Shown: piece by piece, positions 39,824 through 51,122 of the stretch
Layout: each line of letters opens with the position of its first letter
How positions within the stretch are numbered: position 1 is the first letter of the stretch
Assembly (NCBI GenBank): GCA_947495075.1
Contig: CANLXH010000001.1
Coordinates: forward strand, 1,488,001 to 1,552,000
Length of the DNA: 64,000 bases
Source: an uncultured Croceitalea sp.
GTDB lineage: Bacteria; Bacteroidota; Bacteroidia; Flavobacteriales; Flavobacteriaceae
Reading direction: 5' to 3'
Notes under the pieces: model-generated
Databases searched by the model: none
What the model was told of the DNA's origin: nothing
The model's input: the letters and a program-made list of their open reading frames with translations, nothing else
Position numbers and translations under genes: made by a program

Positions 39824-41974
39824 TTAATCAATTAAAATATCCAATAACTGAATTGCCGCCTCGCTTATTTTCGTACCAGGCCCAAAAACCGCGATAGCAC
39901 CAACTTCATAAAGAAAATCATAATCTTGTTTCGGAATTACTCCCCCAACAATAACCATAATGTCTTCTCTACCATATTTTTTAAGTTCTTCGATAACTTT
40001 TGGCACTAAAGTTTTATGCCCCGCTGCTAATGAGGATACACCTAAAATATGCACATCGTTTTCTACGGCTTGTTTTGCGGCTTCCTCTGGAGTCTGAAAT
40101 AAAGGCCCAATGTCTACGTCAAAACCTATATCTGCATAACCCGTTGCAACTACCTTGGCACCCCGGTCATGACCATCCTGCCCCATTTTAGCAATCATAA
40201 TACGAGGTCTTCGTCCATCTTGTTCTGCAAAAACATCTGCCATTTTTTTGGCTTTTGCAAAGCTATCATCTTGTTTAATTTCTTTAGAATACACTCCTGA
40301 AAACGATTTTATAACGGCCTTATGCCTTCCGAAAACTTCTTCTAGGGCATTACTAATTTCTCCTAATGTAGCTCTTAGGCGAGCTGCATTTACAGCTAAA
40401 GCTAGTAAATTTTTATCTGCAGGCAAGTTTTCATCTCCAGATGTCATCTTTAGTTTAGCAGCTGTGGTTAATTCCAACAAAGCATTATTCACAGCTTTTT
40501 CATCTCTAGATTTTTTTATAGATGATAAACGCTCCAGTTGTTGCCTGCGTACCTCTTGATTATCTACTTCTAGAATTTGAAGGTCATCTTCTTCTTCTAG
40601 TTGAAACTTATTTACTCCAACAATAACATCTTGTCCACTATCTATTCGAGCTTGCTTTCTAGCTGCAGCTTGTTCTATACGCATTTTTGGAATACCAGCT
40701 TCAATGGCTTTAGTCATTCCGCCCAGTTCTTCTACTTCTTCAAGTAAAGCCCATGCTTTTTGTGCCAACTGGTCTGTCAAATATTCAACATAATAGCTAC
40801 CTGCCCATGGGTCTACAGTTTTGGTGATTTTAGTTTCTTCTTGAAGAAATATTTGAGTTTCGCGAGCGATACGTGCCGAGAAATCTGTTGGTAATGCTAT
40901 TGCCTCATCCAAAGCATTAGTGTGTAAACTCTGCGTACCCCCTAAAGTAGCCGCCATGGCTTCAATAGTAGTTCTAGCTACATTATTAAAGGGGTCTTGT
41001 TCCGTTAAACTCCACCCACTAGTTTGGCAATGCGTGCGTAATGCCAATGATTTTTGGTTTTTTGGGTTAAACTGTTTCACCAACTTGGACCAAAGCATCC
41101 GCGCAGCTCGCATTTTGGCAATCTCCATAAAATGGTTCATACCAATACCCCAAAAGAAAGATAAACGTGGTGCAAAATTATCAATTTCCAGTCCAGCTTT
41201 GAGCCCTGTTTTAATATATTCCAATCCGTCTGCCAAAGTATAGGCCAACTCAATATCTGCAGATGCTCCCGCTTCGTGCATATGGTAACCAGAGATACTA
41301 ATACTATTAAATTTTGGCATAAATTGGCTTGTATACTCAAAAATATCTGCCACCAATTGCATAGAAGGTTTTGGCGGATAGATATACGTATTACGCACCA
41401 TAAATTCTTTGAGAATATCATTCTGAATGGTGCCAGCCAGCAAAGCTTTATCTACACCCTGTTCTTCTGCCGCAACAATATAAAAAGCCATGATAGGTAA
41501 CACCGCTCCGTTCATCGTCATAGAAACGGACATCTTATCCAACGGAATACCATCGAACAAAATTTTCATATCCTCAACAGAATCTATGGCTACACCAGCT
41601 TTACCAACATCGCCAATAACGCGTTCATGGTCACTGTCATACCCACGGTGCGTAGGTAAATCAAAAGCAACGGACAATCCTTTTTGCCCGGCTTTTAAGT
41701 TTCTTCTGTAAAATGCGTTACTTTCTTCGGCGGTTGAAAACCCAGCGTACTGTCTAATGGTCCATGGGCGGCGTACATACATTGTGGTATAAGGGCCGCG
41801 TAGATATGGAGGAATACCCGCAGCAAAGTCCAAATGATCTACAGTTTCAATATCAGTTTTATTAAAAAGGGATTTTACGGTTATTTTCTCGGCAGTTTCG
41901 AATTCTGTGGTGTTTTGCCTCGAACTGATAGTATCCTTTTTTAAACTGATATTTTGAACATCTTTCCTATTCAT
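39824..41974 (-). CDS. scpA: Methylmalonyl-CoA mutase large (alpha) subunit
   Basis: The 716-aa protein has the full mutase architecture: an N-terminal catalytic barrel ([36 protein letters not shown]) and a C-terminal B12-binding domain with [20 protein letters not shown] (DxHxxG) and [12 protein letters not shown]. It interconverts (R)-methylmalonyl-CoA and succinyl-CoA using adenosylcobalamin. It overlaps the small-subunit gene by 8 nt and is the last gene of the operon. The tRNA-Arg lies just downstream. Confidence 0.97.
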   Translation of the reverse strand: MNRKDVQNISLKKDTISSRQNTTEFETAEKITVKSLFNKTDIETVDHLDFAAGIPPYLRGPYTTMYVRRPWTIRQYAGFSTAEESNAFYRRNLKAGQKGLSVAFDLPTHRGYDSDHERVIGDVGKAGVAIDSVEDMKILFDGIPLDKMSVSMTMNGAVLPIMAFYIVAAEEQGVDKALLAGTIQNDILKEFMVRNTYIYPPKPSMQLVADIFEYTSQFMPKFNSISISGYHMHEAGASADIELAYTLADGLEYIKTGLKAGLEIDNFAPRLSFFWGIGMNHFMEIAKMRAARMLWSKLVKQFNPKNQKSLALRTHCQTSGWSLTEQDPFNNVARTTIEAMAATLGGTQSLHTNALDEAIALPTDFSARIARETQIFLQEETKITKTVDPWAGSYYVEYLTDQLAQKAWALLEEVEELGGMTKAIEAGIPKMRIEQAAARKQARIDSGQDVIVGVNKFQLEEEDDLQILEVDNQEVRRQQLERLSSIKKSRDEKAVNNALLELTTAAKLKMTSGDENLPADKNLLALAVNAARLRATLGEISNALEEVFGRHKAVIKSFSGVYSKEIKQDDSFAKAKKMADVFAEQDGRRPRIMIAKMGQDGHDRGAKVVATGYADIGFDVDIGPLFQTPEEAAKQAVENDVHILGVSSLAAGHKTLVPKVIEELKKYGREDIMVIVGGVIPKQDYDFLYEVGAIAVFGPGTKISEAAIQLLDILID

Positions 41975-43334
41975 CTTTCAACCTTTTTTGTTCCACATCC
42001 TCTGCCAAACGCCTTTCTATAATAGGTTCTAGCAATGTCTTTCTCGCATTTGTTTTTACGAACGGATACAGTTCTAGGCTATCTTTCATCTTATCCGCTT
42101 CATTTAAGAACTTGTTGGTTCCTACTAAAACTTCTTTTCCACTTTCAAAAGCAGCCTGTTCTTTTTGTGCACTTTCTTTTATTTTCTTTTGAATGGTATG
42201 CGTTTTTAATTGCTTTAAAAATCCTCCTCCTTTTTCAATCGATTTAAAAAGTTCTAGACCTTTGTTTGCCAATTGTTCTGTAAGTGCTTCTATATAGTAT
42301 GCTCCATCCGCGGCATTATCAATCTTATCAAAATAACTTTCATTTTTCAATAATAACAACTGGTTTATCGCAATACGATTCCCAAAGTCATTCTCTTTAT
42401 GATAAATAGCATCATAGGGCATATTACAGACCATATTTGCTCCACCTAAAACAGCGGCCATACTCTCAGTTGTTGTTCTGAGCATATTGGTATTGTAATC
42501 GTACAAAGTCTTATTTCTTTTTGTAGGTGTTGCGATAATATGGCAATCTCTACAAACGCCATATTCATGTGCCAAAGTATTCCACAAGAGACGTAGTGCT
42601 CTTAATTTGGCAATTTCAAAAAAGTAATTGGTTCCTACGGATACTTTAAAAGTGATATTAAAAAGTTGGTTAGAATTATTATCAATTTCATTTAGATATT
42701 CATTTGCATGCCCCAAAGCGTAACCCAATTGCTGTACCATATTTGCACCTGCATTTTGGTATAGAGAAACATCTACCGCTACTGTATTTTTAGCCTCTAA
42801 ACCTAAAATAGCATTGAGCTCGTCATGGTCTTCTTCTAGGTTTAAAAACCAATTTCCACTTCTGCCTAGGTTTCCAATAATATCAATATTCAAGTAACTA
42901 TTTTCTTTAGCGTCACCTACAAATTCCAGTAATTTTTTAATGTATGCTGACGATAAAAACTGGAATTCAAAATAAATAGGAGTTTCTTTTATCTTGATAT
43001 CTTTTAAGAGTTCTTCTATTTTAACTTCCGTTGACGGAATCACAAAAATTAAGCTCTCTGCACCATTTTCTAAAGACATTAAAGCATTTTCGTTCGCCAA
43101 GACTGCATTACCTGCATAAATAGATTTACCATTATGCCACCCAGAAGTTTTTTGAGCTGGCATAGTTTTCGCCTCATCATCTGCATGATAAAAAGGCTTA
43201 ACCTTTATCCCTTCAGGAGATTCCCAAACTAAAGTTTCATTATAATCAGCTCCTTTAAGGTCGAACTGAATTTTCTGTTTCCAAGCTTTGGCTGAAACAG
43301 AATCAAAATCCTTAAATAAGTTTTCAGTACTCAT
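41967..43334 (-). CDS. mutA: Methylmalonyl-CoA mutase small (beta) subunit, short form
   Basis: The 455-aa protein has the mutase barrel fold ([56 protein letters not shown]) but ends after about 455 residues with a charged helix. It lacks the C-terminal B12-like domain found in longer small subunits of about 610-640 aa. This fits a structural beta subunit partnering the catalytic large subunit. The two genes overlap by 8 nt. Confidence 0.92.
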   Translation of the reverse strand: MSTENLFKDFDSVSAKAWKQKIQFDLKGADYNETLVWESPEGIKVKPFYHADDEAKTMPAQKTSGWHNGKSIYAGNAVLANENALMSLENGAESLIFVIPSTEVKIEELLKDIKIKETPIYFEFQFLSSAYIKKLLEFVGDAKENSYLNIDIIGNLGRSGNWFLNLEEDHDELNAILGLEAKNTVAVDVSLYQNAGANMVQQLGYALGHANEYLNEIDNNSNQLFNITFKVSVGTNYFFEIAKLRALRLLWNTLAHEYGVCRDCHIIATPTKRNKTLYDYNTNMLRTTTESMAAVLGGANMVCNMPYDAIYHKENDFGNRIAINQLLLLKNESYFDKIDNAADGAYYIEALTEQLANKGLELFKSIEKGGGFLKQLKTHTIQKKIKESAQKEQAAFESGKEVLVGTNKFLNEADKMKDSLELYPFVKTNARKTLLEPIIERRLAEDVEQKRLKDE

Positions 43335-43374
43335 TCTTTAGTTAATTTACAAGGGTATTTTAAGCTTTCACTTC

Positions 43375-44916
43375 TTACAGAGGAATGTTCCCATGTTTTT
43401 TCTTTGGCAAAGAAACTACTTTGTTTTGAAGTGTCGAATATGCTTTGATTAGTTTTCTGCGGGTATTTTTTGGCAGAATTACTTCATCTATGAATCCTCG
43501 CTCTGCAGCACTGTACGGATTAGCAAACTTATCCGCGTACTCCATTTCTTTTTCGGTCAGCTTCGCTGTGGGGTCATCCGCAGCGTTAATTTCTTTTCTA
43601 AAAATAATTTCACTAGCTCCTTTTGAACCCATCACTGCGATTTCGGCCCCTGGCCAAGCATAATTAAAATCGGCCCCAATGTGTTTAGAGTTCATTACGT
43701 CATAGGCTCCACCATAGGCCTTTCTAGTAATGACCGTTACTTTGGGTACTGTTGCTTCGCTCAATGCATATAATAATTTAGCTCCATTTGTAATGATTCC
43801 GTTCCACTCTTGGTCTGTTCCTGGAAGGAACCCCGGTACATCTACCAATACCAATAGTGGAATGTTAAAACAATCACAGAAGCGTGTAAAACGTGCAGCC
43901 TTTCTTGAACTTTCCACATCTAAAACTCCGGCCAAACTTATAGGCTGATTGGCAACTATCCCTATACTTTTTCCACCCAATCGTGCAAACCCGACAACAA
44001 TGTTATCGGCATAATCTTTATGGATTTCAAAAAACGTATCCACATCTATAATACCCTCGATTACATGGCGCATATCATAAGGCTGATTGGCATTCTCTGG
44101 AACAATACTTTCCAGACCTTCACGTACCTCATCACCAAATTCAAATGGGATATCTATTGGAATATCTTCGCAATTCTGTGGCATGTAGCTCACCATTTGT
44201 TTAATTTGGTTGATACATTGAATATCGTTCGCAGCAGTTAAATGGGTTACTCCAGATTTGGTGGCATGTGTTGAAGCACCCCCCAACTCTTCTGAGGTCA
44301 CTTCTTCATTCGTTACTGTTTTCACCACATTTGGTCCCGTTACGAACATGTAGCTAGAGTTCTCTACCATTAGGGTAAAATCTGTCATGGCGGGCGAATA
44401 CACCGCTCCCCCAGCACAAGGGCCCATAATTGCCGATATTTGAGGTATAACCCCAGATGCCATTACATTTCTATGAAAAATATCAGCATAACCACCTAAC
44501 GAACGAACCCCTTCTTGAATTCTTGCTCCTCCACTATCATTTAATCCGATAACTGGAACGCCAATTTTCATGGCCAAATCCATTATTTTACAGATTTTCT
44601 CAGCATGGGTTTCTGATAAAGCACCACCAAAAACTGTAAAATCCTGTGCAAATACGCAGACTTTTCTCCCATTTATGGTTCCGTAGCCGGTAACCACACC
44701 ATCTCCGTAAAACACTTGTTTATCCATCCCAAAATCTTTGGTTCGGTGCGTAACTAAAGCCCCCATTTCTTCAAAAGAACCTTCGTCCAATAAAAAATGT
44801 ACACGTTCCCGAGCGGTAAGTTTTCCCTTGGCATGTTGTTTATCTATACGTGTTTGTCCGCCCCCTAATTGGGATTGTTTTAATTTATCTTCTAGTATCT
44901 GTATTTTATCTTTCAT
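43375..44916 (-). CDS. pccB: Acyl-CoA (propionyl-CoA) carboxylase beta subunit
   Basis: The 513-aa protein is a carboxyltransferase of the crotonase-like PccB/AccD5 type: [60 protein letters not shown] (acyl-CoA site), and [18 protein letters not shown]. It moves the carboxyl group from biotin onto propionyl-CoA to make methylmalonyl-CoA. The operon context with biotin carboxylase, carrier protein and mutase supports propionyl-CoA as substrate. Confidence 0.95.
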   Translation of the reverse strand: MKDKIQILEDKLKQSQLGGGQTRIDKQHAKGKLTARERVHFLLDEGSFEEMGALVTHRTKDFGMDKQVFYGDGVVTGYGTINGRKVCVFAQDFTVFGGALSETHAEKICKIMDLAMKIGVPVIGLNDSGGARIQEGVRSLGGYADIFHRNVMASGVIPQISAIMGPCAGGAVYSPAMTDFTLMVENSSYMFVTGPNVVKTVTNEEVTSEELGGASTHATKSGVTHLTAANDIQCINQIKQMVSYMPQNCEDIPIDIPFEFGDEVREGLESIVPENANQPYDMRHVIEGIIDVDTFFEIHKDYADNIVVGFARLGGKSIGIVANQPISLAGVLDVESSRKAARFTRFCDCFNIPLLVLVDVPGFLPGTDQEWNGIITNGAKLLYALSEATVPKVTVITRKAYGGAYDVMNSKHIGADFNYAWPGAEIAVMGSKGASEIIFRKEINAADDPTAKLTEKEMEYADKFANPYSAAERGFIDEVILPKNTRRKLIKAYSTLQNKVVSLPKKKHGNIPL

Positions 44917-44933
44917 CTGTATTTTCCTAAAAT

Positions 44934-46406
44934 CTAAACTCTATTTTTTGACCAATCAGAGGTATTTGAAGCTGTTACTTTTAAATTCTTTTTATCTTCT
45001 AAATACAACTTTAAGCCCAGTAAGGCGGCAATTTCTTTTTCTTTAGCATATTGAATCTTAAGTTGCTCAGGAGCATAATAATTTTTAACAAAATGGGTAT
45101 CAAAATTACCCGACGTAAAAGCTTCATGTTCGCATACAAATTTCCCAAAAGGAAGCGTAGTGGCAATACCTTCAATCTTGTAATCGCCAATAGCTTTAAT
45201 CATTAACTGTATGGCTTCTTCTCTATTTTTACCATAGGTGATGAGTTTTGATAACATAGGATCGTAGTGAATAGGTACTTCCATGCCTTCCTCAAAACCG
45301 TCATCTAGTCGAATACCTTCCCCTTTTGGTTTTTTATAGGTAGATAAGGTACCTATACTTGGCATAAAATTATCAAGAGAATCTTCAGCATACACTCTAA
45401 TTTCCAAGGCATGCCCCTTTATTTTTAAATCTTTCTGTGTAAACGGAAGCTTTTCTCCTCGAGCTACTTTTATCTGCTGCTCTACCAAATCCACTCCAGA
45501 AATCAATTCTGTTACGGGGTGCTCTACTTGCAAACGTGTATTCATTTCTAAAAAGTAGAAGTTCTTGTTCTCATCCAACAAAAATTCTACGGTTCCGGCA
45601 CCAACGTAATCACATGCTTTTGCCACTTTTACAGCAGCTTCGCCCATAGCCTCACGGATTTCAGGGGTAAGTACTGCTGATGGTGCTTCTTCCACTACTT
45701 TTTGGTGTCTACGCTGCACGCTGCACTCACGCTCAAACAAATGCACAATATTACCATGCGTATCTGCCAATACTTGTATCTCTATATGTCTGGGAGAGCC
45801 TACATACTTCTCTATAAAAACAGAACCATCCCCAAAAGCGGCTACCGCCTCACTAATAGCTCGTTCCATTTGCTCTGGAAGCTCTTCTAATGTATTTACA
45901 ATTCGCATTCCTTTTCCACCACCACCGGCAGATGCTTTTATAAGAATAGGAAAGCCTACCTCAGAGGCGATTTTCTTTGCCAATTCCACATCGGTTATGG
46001 CTTCTTCAATACCGGGAACCATGGGAATATCATAATCCCTGACCGCTTCTTTAGCCGCCAGTTTATCACCCATTACTTTTATGGCGTGAGGTTTTGGACC
46101 GATAAAAGTGATACCGTTTTCTTCTACCATTTTGGCAAAAGTGGCATTCTCACTTAGAAATCCATATCCAGGGTGTATACCTTCTGCTCCAGTACTTTTA
46201 GCAGCTTCGATTACCTTATCCATAACAAGGTAAGATTCTGAAGACGGTGCTTTCCCTAATAAAATAGCTTCATCAGCAAATTTCACATGAGGAGAATGTC
46301 TATCAACTTCTGAATATACAGCTACTGTCTTAATCCCCATTTTTTGAGCGGTTTTCATAATACGGAGCGCTATCTCTCCTCTATTCGCTATCAATATTTT
46401 TTTCAT
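44934..46406 (-). CDS. pccA: Acyl-CoA carboxylase biotin carboxylase subunit
   Basis: From ATG 46406 the protein has 490 aa. Motifs are [20 protein letters not shown], the ATP-grasp glycine loop [28 protein letters not shown], and [20 protein letters not shown]. It carboxylates biotin on the carrier protein using ATP and bicarbonate. A start at 46415 would add three residues and is less likely. The biotin carrier is encoded separately upstream, so this is the split acyl-CoA carboxylase type. Confidence 0.95.
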   Translation of the reverse strand: MKKILIANRGEIALRIMKTAQKMGIKTVAVYSEVDRHSPHVKFADEAILLGKAPSSESYLVMDKVIEAAKSTGAEGIHPGYGFLSENATFAKMVEENGITFIGPKPHAIKVMGDKLAAKEAVRDYDIPMVPGIEEAITDVELAKKIASEVGFPILIKASAGGGGKGMRIVNTLEELPEQMERAISEAVAAFGDGSVFIEKYVGSPRHIEIQVLADTHGNIVHLFERECSVQRRHQKVVEEAPSAVLTPEIREAMGEAAVKVAKACDYVGAGTVEFLLDENKNFYFLEMNTRLQVEHPVTELISGVDLVEQQIKVARGEKLPFTQKDLKIKGHALEIRVYAEDSLDNFMPSIGTLSTYKKPKGEGIRLDDGFEEGMEVPIHYDPMLSKLITYGKNREEAIQLMIKAIGDYKIEGIATTLPFGKFVCEHEAFTSGNFDTHFVKNYYAPEQLKIQYAKEKEIAALLGLKLYLEDKKNLKVTASNTSDWSKNRV

Positions 46407-46452
46407 CGAAAACAATCTTTACTTTAATTCCCAATTATATCAGGAATCTGTT

Positions 46453-46944
46453 TTATTCCATTTCTATAATCAGTTGTCCTTTATCTACAGCATCATCTTT
46501 GGCCACCTCAATGGTCTTTACTACTCCATCGCCTTGGGAGAGAATAATATTCTCCATCTTCATTGCCGACAAGACCAATAAAGGTGTTCCTTCTGTAATT
46601 TCTTGACCAACTTCGACCAGAATATCGAGAATAAGTCCAGGCATAGGTGCTTTGATTTCGTTTACTTTTTGAGTCATATTCACCAATAGCCCCATTTCTT
46701 CTACCATCTGGTCATAACTGTCCGCAATATCCACTTGATAGGAATTGCCGTTTACCTCAATGGTCAAGGTTTTATCCATAAAATTAGAATGCAGCACATT
46801 GGCACGGTATGCCTTGTTGTTCTGAAGTACATGATATTTTCCCGCTTCCAGTCCTAAGAGGTCCAATTGGTTTGTTTGCTCTTCTGAAAAAGCAAATTCC
46901 TCATCATCTACACGTATCTTATAATTTATCGTCTTATGATTCAT
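46453..46944 (-). CDS. Biotin carboxyl carrier protein of acyl-CoA carboxylase
   Basis: The 163-aa protein ends in a biotinyl domain with the biotin-accepting Lys in LSAMKMENIIL and the hinge EIKAPMPGLILDILVEVGQE. The N-terminal 80 residues are a beta-rich interaction domain. It is the first gene of the propionyl-CoA/methylmalonyl-CoA operon and lies 35 nt downstream of the TTAAC-rich operator region. Confidence 0.93.
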   Translation of the reverse strand: MNHKTINYKIRVDDEEFAFSEEQTNQLDLLGLEAGKYHVLQNNKAYRANVLHSNFMDKTLTIEVNGNSYQVDIADSYDQMVEEMGLLVNMTQKVNEIKAPMPGLILDILVEVGQEITEGTPLLVLSAMKMENIILSQGDGVVKTIEVAKDDAVDKGQLIIEME

Positions 46945-46978
46945 ATATCATATTTTGAAAATATAAAGGTATTTAAAA

Positions 46979-46999
46979 TTAATTAACTATGTTAATCAT
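46979..46999. promoter_or_regulatory. TTAAC/GTTAA operator upstream of the methylmalonyl operon
   Basis: TTAATTAACTATGTTAATCA and the next base align with the palindromes at 54569 and 58348 (16 of 21 matches to the 58.3-kb site). A second half-site ATTAACTAT follows at 47007-47015. It sits between the divergent carrier-protein gene and the VOC gene at 47093, so it can control both. Confidence 0.6.
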
Positions 47000-47092
47000 T
47001 AAATATATTAACTATTTTTATTACATTAGAGAATTAAATTTAAAAAGTACGTAATCGCGAAGACTTTTAAGCTATTTTTTGATAGAAACTAT

Positions 47093-48079
47093 ATGGAACA
47101 CAACCTAAACTTCACAGACACAGACCCGAACATAAAAGGTTTTCAAGAAGTTGTCTTTAGCGTTTCTAATATAGAACGGTATCTAGATTTTTTTCAACGT
47201 GTCTGTGGCTGGAAATTAATTAGTCGCGAATCGGGCACCAATGATTTAAAAGCCCTATGGCATCTTGAAGATTCTGTTGAAATTGAAGAAGCCATCCTAC
47301 AGAACGAAGGGGACCACGAAGGCTTTGTACGCCTGGTGCAATTTAAAAATGTAGCGCAACAGCTTATTCGTTCTGCCGCACACGCTTGGGATTGGGGCGG
47401 TATTTTCGATATTAATATGCGTACCCCAGAAATGGATACCATGTATCGCGAATTGGAAAATGAAGGCTGGAACGGCTATGCCGAACCCCTACGATATACC
47501 TTCGGTATTTATGACGTTTCTGAAGTATTGATGAAAGGTCCCGATGGCGTAACCATCGCTTTTATGCAACGTTTTAATCCGCCTTTAGAAGGATTTCCCC
47601 ACATGAAAAAAACCAGTCGTATTTTCAATTCTTCGATTATTAGTGGTGATATGGAAGCATCCTATGATTTCTACATTAATAAATTAGGTTTTGAAATGTT
47701 TTTTCAAACGCCCGGTAACGTTCGAGAAGAAGGACATAATGTACTGGGCTTCCCAAGAAATACCAATGCGAATATTGAAGTGCCCGTAGATATTGTCAGA
47801 TCCGATATAAAAAATTTCGGTTCTATAGAATACCTCAAAGCTAAAGGATTAACGGGTAAGGATTGCTCGGAATTAGCAAAACCACCCAATCTAGGTATTT
47901 TAATGCTCCGTTTTCCGGTAAGGGATGTATCTGCCTATGCCGAAACCCTTAAAGAAAGAGGGGTTACATTAAATTCAGAAGTACAAACCTTAGAGGTGTC
48001 TCCTTACGGAACGTTAAAAATATTTTCGGTCCGCTCGCCAGAAGGTGTGTGGCTAGAATTTGTGGAGCTAATTAATTAA
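47093..48079 (+). CDS. Two-domain VOC-fold protein
   Basis: The 328-aa protein has two VOC modules (FQEVVFSVSNIERYLDFFQR at the N-terminus; GDMEASYDFYINKLGFEMFF from about residue 185), with a C-terminal PEGVWLEFVELIN ending typical of extradiol-dioxygenase-like or glyoxalase-like enzymes. It is related to the 318-aa VOC protein at 53581-54537. The likely metal site is not obvious. It is divergent from the methylmalonyl operon and shares its operator region. Confidence 0.88.
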   Translation: MEHNLNFTDTDPNIKGFQEVVFSVSNIERYLDFFQRVCGWKLISRESGTNDLKALWHLEDSVEIEEAILQNEGDHEGFVRLVQFKNVAQQLIRSAAHAWDWGGIFDINMRTPEMDTMYRELENEGWNGYAEPLRYTFGIYDVSEVLMKGPDGVTIAFMQRFNPPLEGFPHMKKTSRIFNSSIISGDMEASYDFYINKLGFEMFFQTPGNVREEGHNVLGFPRNTNANIEVPVDIVRSDIKNFGSIEYLKAKGLTGKDCSELAKPPNLGILMLRFPVRDVSAYAETLKERGVTLNSEVQTLEVSPYGTLKIFSVRSPEGVWLEFVELIN

Positions 48080-48091
48080 ACAAAAATACCC

Positions 48092-48526
48092 ATGTCAACA
48101 TTTTATAAAAGAGTAACGCTCGTAGTAGCCGATTTAGAAAAATCATTAAAAATCTATAAGGATATTTTAGGGTTTACCGTCAATAGTCTAGAGCCTTCGG
48201 ATGATGACTCCTATTCGTACCCTGTATTTCGTATTCCCGAACATGCAAAAATTACCTTCGCCACATTAGATGGTCCTGAACAAAACCGAACCATTGGTCT
48301 TACCGAAGTAAAAGGGTGCGACTTGCCCAAAAATGACGGTATACATATGACCGCTTCGGTTATTAAAGTTGCCGACCTTAAAGAAGCAATAGCCAAGATT
48401 AAGGCACTGGGTTTATTTACCACAGACCCGACCACCGATAGCAACGACCATTTTACGTTTAGCGAACAGGCTTTTGTAGATTTTGATGGTCATCTGATTG
48501 TACTGTACGAGATAATCGAAAAGTAG
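48092..48526 (+). CDS. Single-domain VOC-fold protein
   Basis: The 144-aa protein begins FYKRVTLVVADLEKSLKIYK and ends FDGHLIVLYEIIEK, a single VOC module of paired beta-alpha-beta-beta-beta units. It lies 12 nt after the two-domain VOC gene. It does not have the clear pattern of methylmalonyl-CoA epimerase, so it is not called as such. Confidence 0.85.
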   Translation: MSTFYKRVTLVVADLEKSLKIYKDILGFTVNSLEPSDDDSYSYPVFRIPEHAKITFATLDGPEQNRTIGLTEVKGCDLPKNDGIHMTASVIKVADLKEAIAKIKALGLFTTDPTTDSNDHFTFSEQAFVDFDGHLIVLYEIIEK

Positions 48527-48682
48527 ATTCCTAAAGATTTATCTCGACATTGCGGAACAACGAAAATTTTTGTTGTATTAAATAACACCACATTATTAAA
48601 AGCATATTCTATATATAAAAAGCTCTATAGCTTACAATGGGCATTTGATGTTACTTTATAAACTCTTAAAAAAATTAAAGTC

Positions 48683-49288
48683 ATGTATGAAAAGTTATTT
48701 TTAGTACTGTTTTGTCTATGTTCTGGTAGATTACTTTTTGGACAAAACTATACGCCAAACTGGCCAGAAGAAGCTCCGGAAATTGTAAGTGCCCTTCCTT
48801 CACGTACAAGCATCAATGTAGCTAGTATTGAAAAGAGTTTATTGTTTTACAGGGATATTCTTGGATTACGTGTTTTCTATGAGCGTAAGGACTTGGACGA
48901 TTCACGTTTGGTTCCCTTTTGCGGTATGAAACCGGGACAAACCATGAATCTTACCGTGTTGACCACACGATTGGCATATACGGAGGATTTATTGCTTAAT
49001 ACAGGATATATTGGGCTGTCTGAAATTCATGAAGCGGATGGCACGCCAATAGCGCAGCCAGAAATTCCTAAAATTGAACCTATCAGAGGTGCAATCGCCA
49101 TATTAATTATGGTCAAAGATGTTATGAGTATTTATAAAAAAGTGGTTGATGCTGGTTACGAAGTACTCTCCGCTCCTAAAGAAAAGGAAAATGGCAACGG
49201 TTTTACGCAATTATTGATGAGAGGTCCAGATGGCGAACGCCTATGGATAAGTCCTAGTCATAATATTGCCCCTTTTATCAAAAAATAA
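48683..49288 (+). CDS. Exported VOC-fold protein
   Basis: The 201-aa protein has an N-terminal signal peptide (KLFLVLFCLCSGRLLFGQNY) followed by a VOC module (TSINVASIEKSLLFYRDILG to GPDGERLWISPSH). An exported VOC protein is unusual, since most are cytosolic. It lies 156 nt after the previous VOC gene and is followed by a hairpin. Confidence 0.8.
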   Translation: MYEKLFLVLFCLCSGRLLFGQNYTPNWPEEAPEIVSALPSRTSINVASIEKSLLFYRDILGLRVFYERKDLDDSRLVPFCGMKPGQTMNLTVLTTRLAYTEDLLLNTGYIGLSEIHEADGTPIAQPEIPKIEPIRGAIAILIMVKDVMSIYKKVVDAGYEVLSAPKEKENGNGFTQLLMRGPDGERLWISPSHNIAPFIKK

Positions 49289-49290
49289 AT

Positions 49291-49317
49291 ATCCCAACGA
49301 TTTTAGAACGCTGGGAT
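49291..49317. terminator. Hairpin between convergent VOC and MFS genes
   Basis: ATCCCAACG and CGCTGGGAT pair with one G-T mismatch around a 9-nt loop just after the VOC stop codon. T-rich sequence follows on the plus side. It can stop both converging transcripts. Confidence 0.5.
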
Positions 49318-49344
49318 GCTTTCTATTCATGAAGGAGTTTAAAT

Positions 49345-50556
49345 TTAGGTAACAGGAGTTACATCATTATCAGGTGTCACATATTTTATAGAAAAAGAGG
49401 TAATAAAAGAAATGGTTAGTAAGCCTACCACTACCCAAAAACTAGCACTATAAGAACCCGTTTGGTCAGAAATAAGCCCTGTTAACCAAGCTCCTAAACC
49501 AACGCCAACACCTTCAAAAACAGAGATAATACCCCCTATTTTTCCAGCGGATTTTACGCCAAACGTAGAAATAATGATATAATTCAACAAGGTATATAAA
49601 CCACCCCAACCTATACCTACTGCAATCAATGCGGGCCATACAAAAGCTTCTGAATTCATGGCCATACCAACAGTACCTAAAAGCATTAATACCAATTGAA
49701 TTCTAAAGAGTTTGTATTCATTGATAAAGTCGGTAACAATTCCTGAACACAATTTTGCACATAGTATAATAATGAAGAAAATGCTAAATGTATTTCTTGC
49801 CTCAGATTCGGTATAATCCAACTCCAAAAGATATAAAAACAGATTGGCTATTATGCCCATGATGCTGTAAAAGCAAAAGGTTCCCGTAGCGCATATAGCC
49901 CAAAAAACCGGTGATGCCAATGCTTGCTTAAAATTGAATTCGGTTGCTTCCTCCGCCTTTTTGGATTCCTCGGTTTGCTTTTTTACCGGTTTTAGAAAGA
50001 AAAAAATAAGAATCGCAATACCTATAGGAATCAACGCTTCCCATTGAAAAGAAGCTCTCCACCCAAAATTCTCCAATAAAGGTCCTCCTATTTGCGGTAT
50101 CACAATACCACCCAATGAAGTACCTGCCAAAGCAATACCGATAGCCGTACCCCTATTCTTTTTCACCCTTTGTGAAACCATTATGATTACGGCCAAAGTA
50201 CTTGCGCCTGCAACGGCCAAGGCAAAACCAATATGGATGGCATACATATGCCAAGCTGCGGTGATATAACTATAGGTATAATACAGGCCCGCTATCATGA
50301 ACAAGCCAACTAGTATCGTTTTTTTTGCACCATATTTGTCTATAATCGCTCCCACAAAAGGCATGAGCGCCGCTGAACTAATAGAGTTTAAAAAATCCCT
50401 GAACTTGAGTTCTGATTTGGTCCAACCAAACTCTTCTAAAAGAGCACTGTCAAAAATGGTGATGCCTGAAAATGTAAGTCCGTTGGAACATAGCAAGACT
50501 ATGGTTCCTAAAACGGCAATTCCAAAAAGTGTAAAAAAGGATTTGTTCTCACTCAT
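49345..50556 (-). CDS. MFS transporter
   Basis: The 403-aa protein has about 12 membrane helices with MFS signs: LCSNGLTFSGITIFDSALLE, PFVGAIIDKYGAKKTILVGL (loop 2-3 motif with D-x-x-G), GTSLGGIVIPQIGG and a central charged loop before helix 7. It resembles the monocarboxylate/oxalate-formate branch of MFS, which would fit uptake of an organic acid by this cluster. It is the last gene of the 54.5-kb operon. Confidence 0.88.
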   Translation of the reverse strand: MSENKSFFTLFGIAVLGTIVLLCSNGLTFSGITIFDSALLEEFGWTKSELKFRDFLNSISSAALMPFVGAIIDKYGAKKTILVGLFMIAGLYYTYSYITAAWHMYAIHIGFALAVAGASTLAVIIMVSQRVKKNRGTAIGIALAGTSLGGIVIPQIGGPLLENFGWRASFQWEALIPIGIAILIFFFLKPVKKQTEESKKAEEATEFNFKQALASPVFWAICATGTFCFYSIMGIIANLFLYLLELDYTESEARNTFSIFFIIILCAKLCSGIVTDFINEYKLFRIQLVLMLLGTVGMAMNSEAFVWPALIAVGIGWGGLYTLLNYIIISTFGVKSAGKIGGIISVFEGVGVGLGAWLTGLISDQTGSYSASFWVVVGLLTISFITSFSIKYVTPDNDVTPVT

Positions 50557-50558
50557 AA

Positions 50559-51122
50559 TCAGTTTATTTTAATATACTCTATCGGTGTGTCATAAGGCGT
50601 AATTTTCATCCCATTTTGGCGTACAATCTCCATAACAGACAGATGCCCATCCGACAAGGTTTCCGTAAGTTGAAAAGTGAGTCCGTTTCCTAAATCCCCA
50701 ATATGGTTTACAGTAAATTGGTCCGTTACCTGCAACGTATACTCAGCGGTACCAAAAGGTCCTACTTCCAATTTATTGTAATCCAAAATTAAAGCATCAT
50801 TATCGTTAGTGATGGTAGCCGGATCTAAATGCGGTGCTTTTATAGATTCTAGAAACACTTTTCGGTCTCCATCTGAACGCAGATAAAAGATAAGCGGTTT
50901 AATATCCATAGGTTTTCCAGGATACGTATAATAACTTTCTTCTAGAACATATATTCCTTCATGGTCTTTTGGTCTATTGATAATCAGGTGATCACAGATA
51001 TCTGTCACATGTTTGGCATAGGGGTGTACTTGATTGCCTTCAGCCTTTTCTTTATCTACTTGTGCCTGATTGTCCAAAGTGCCACACAATATATCTGTAA
51101 ATCGTTTTAAAACTTTATCCAT
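50559..51122 (-). CDS. Hypothetical cytosolic protein (weak CpcT/CpeT-like similarity)
   Basis: From ATG 51122 the protein has 187 aa, with FTDILCGTLDNQAQVDKEKA, a central RPKDHEGIYVLEESYYTYPG and a beta-rich remainder. The G-x-x-D/S-N-x-x-Q start and E-x-Y pattern recall the CpcT/CpeT lyase fold, but the match is weak. The ATG overlaps the stop of the VOC gene (TAATG), so the two are coupled and probably act together. Confidence 0.6.
   Translation of the reverse strand: MDKVLKRFTDILCGTLDNQAQVDKEKAEGNQVHPYAKHVTDICDHLIINRPKDHEGIYVLEESYYTYPGKPMDIKPLIFYLRSDGDRKVFLESIKAPHLDPATITNDNDALILDYNKLEVGPFGTAEYTLQVTDQFTVNHIGDLGNGLTFQLTETLSDGHLSVMEIVRQNGMKITPYDTPIEYIKIN

Noticed and set aside
48092-48526. 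Methylmalonyl-CoA epimerase annotation for the 144-aa VOC protein
   Set aside because: The fold fits, but I cannot see the epimerase-specific residues. Proximity to the mutase operon alone is not enough.
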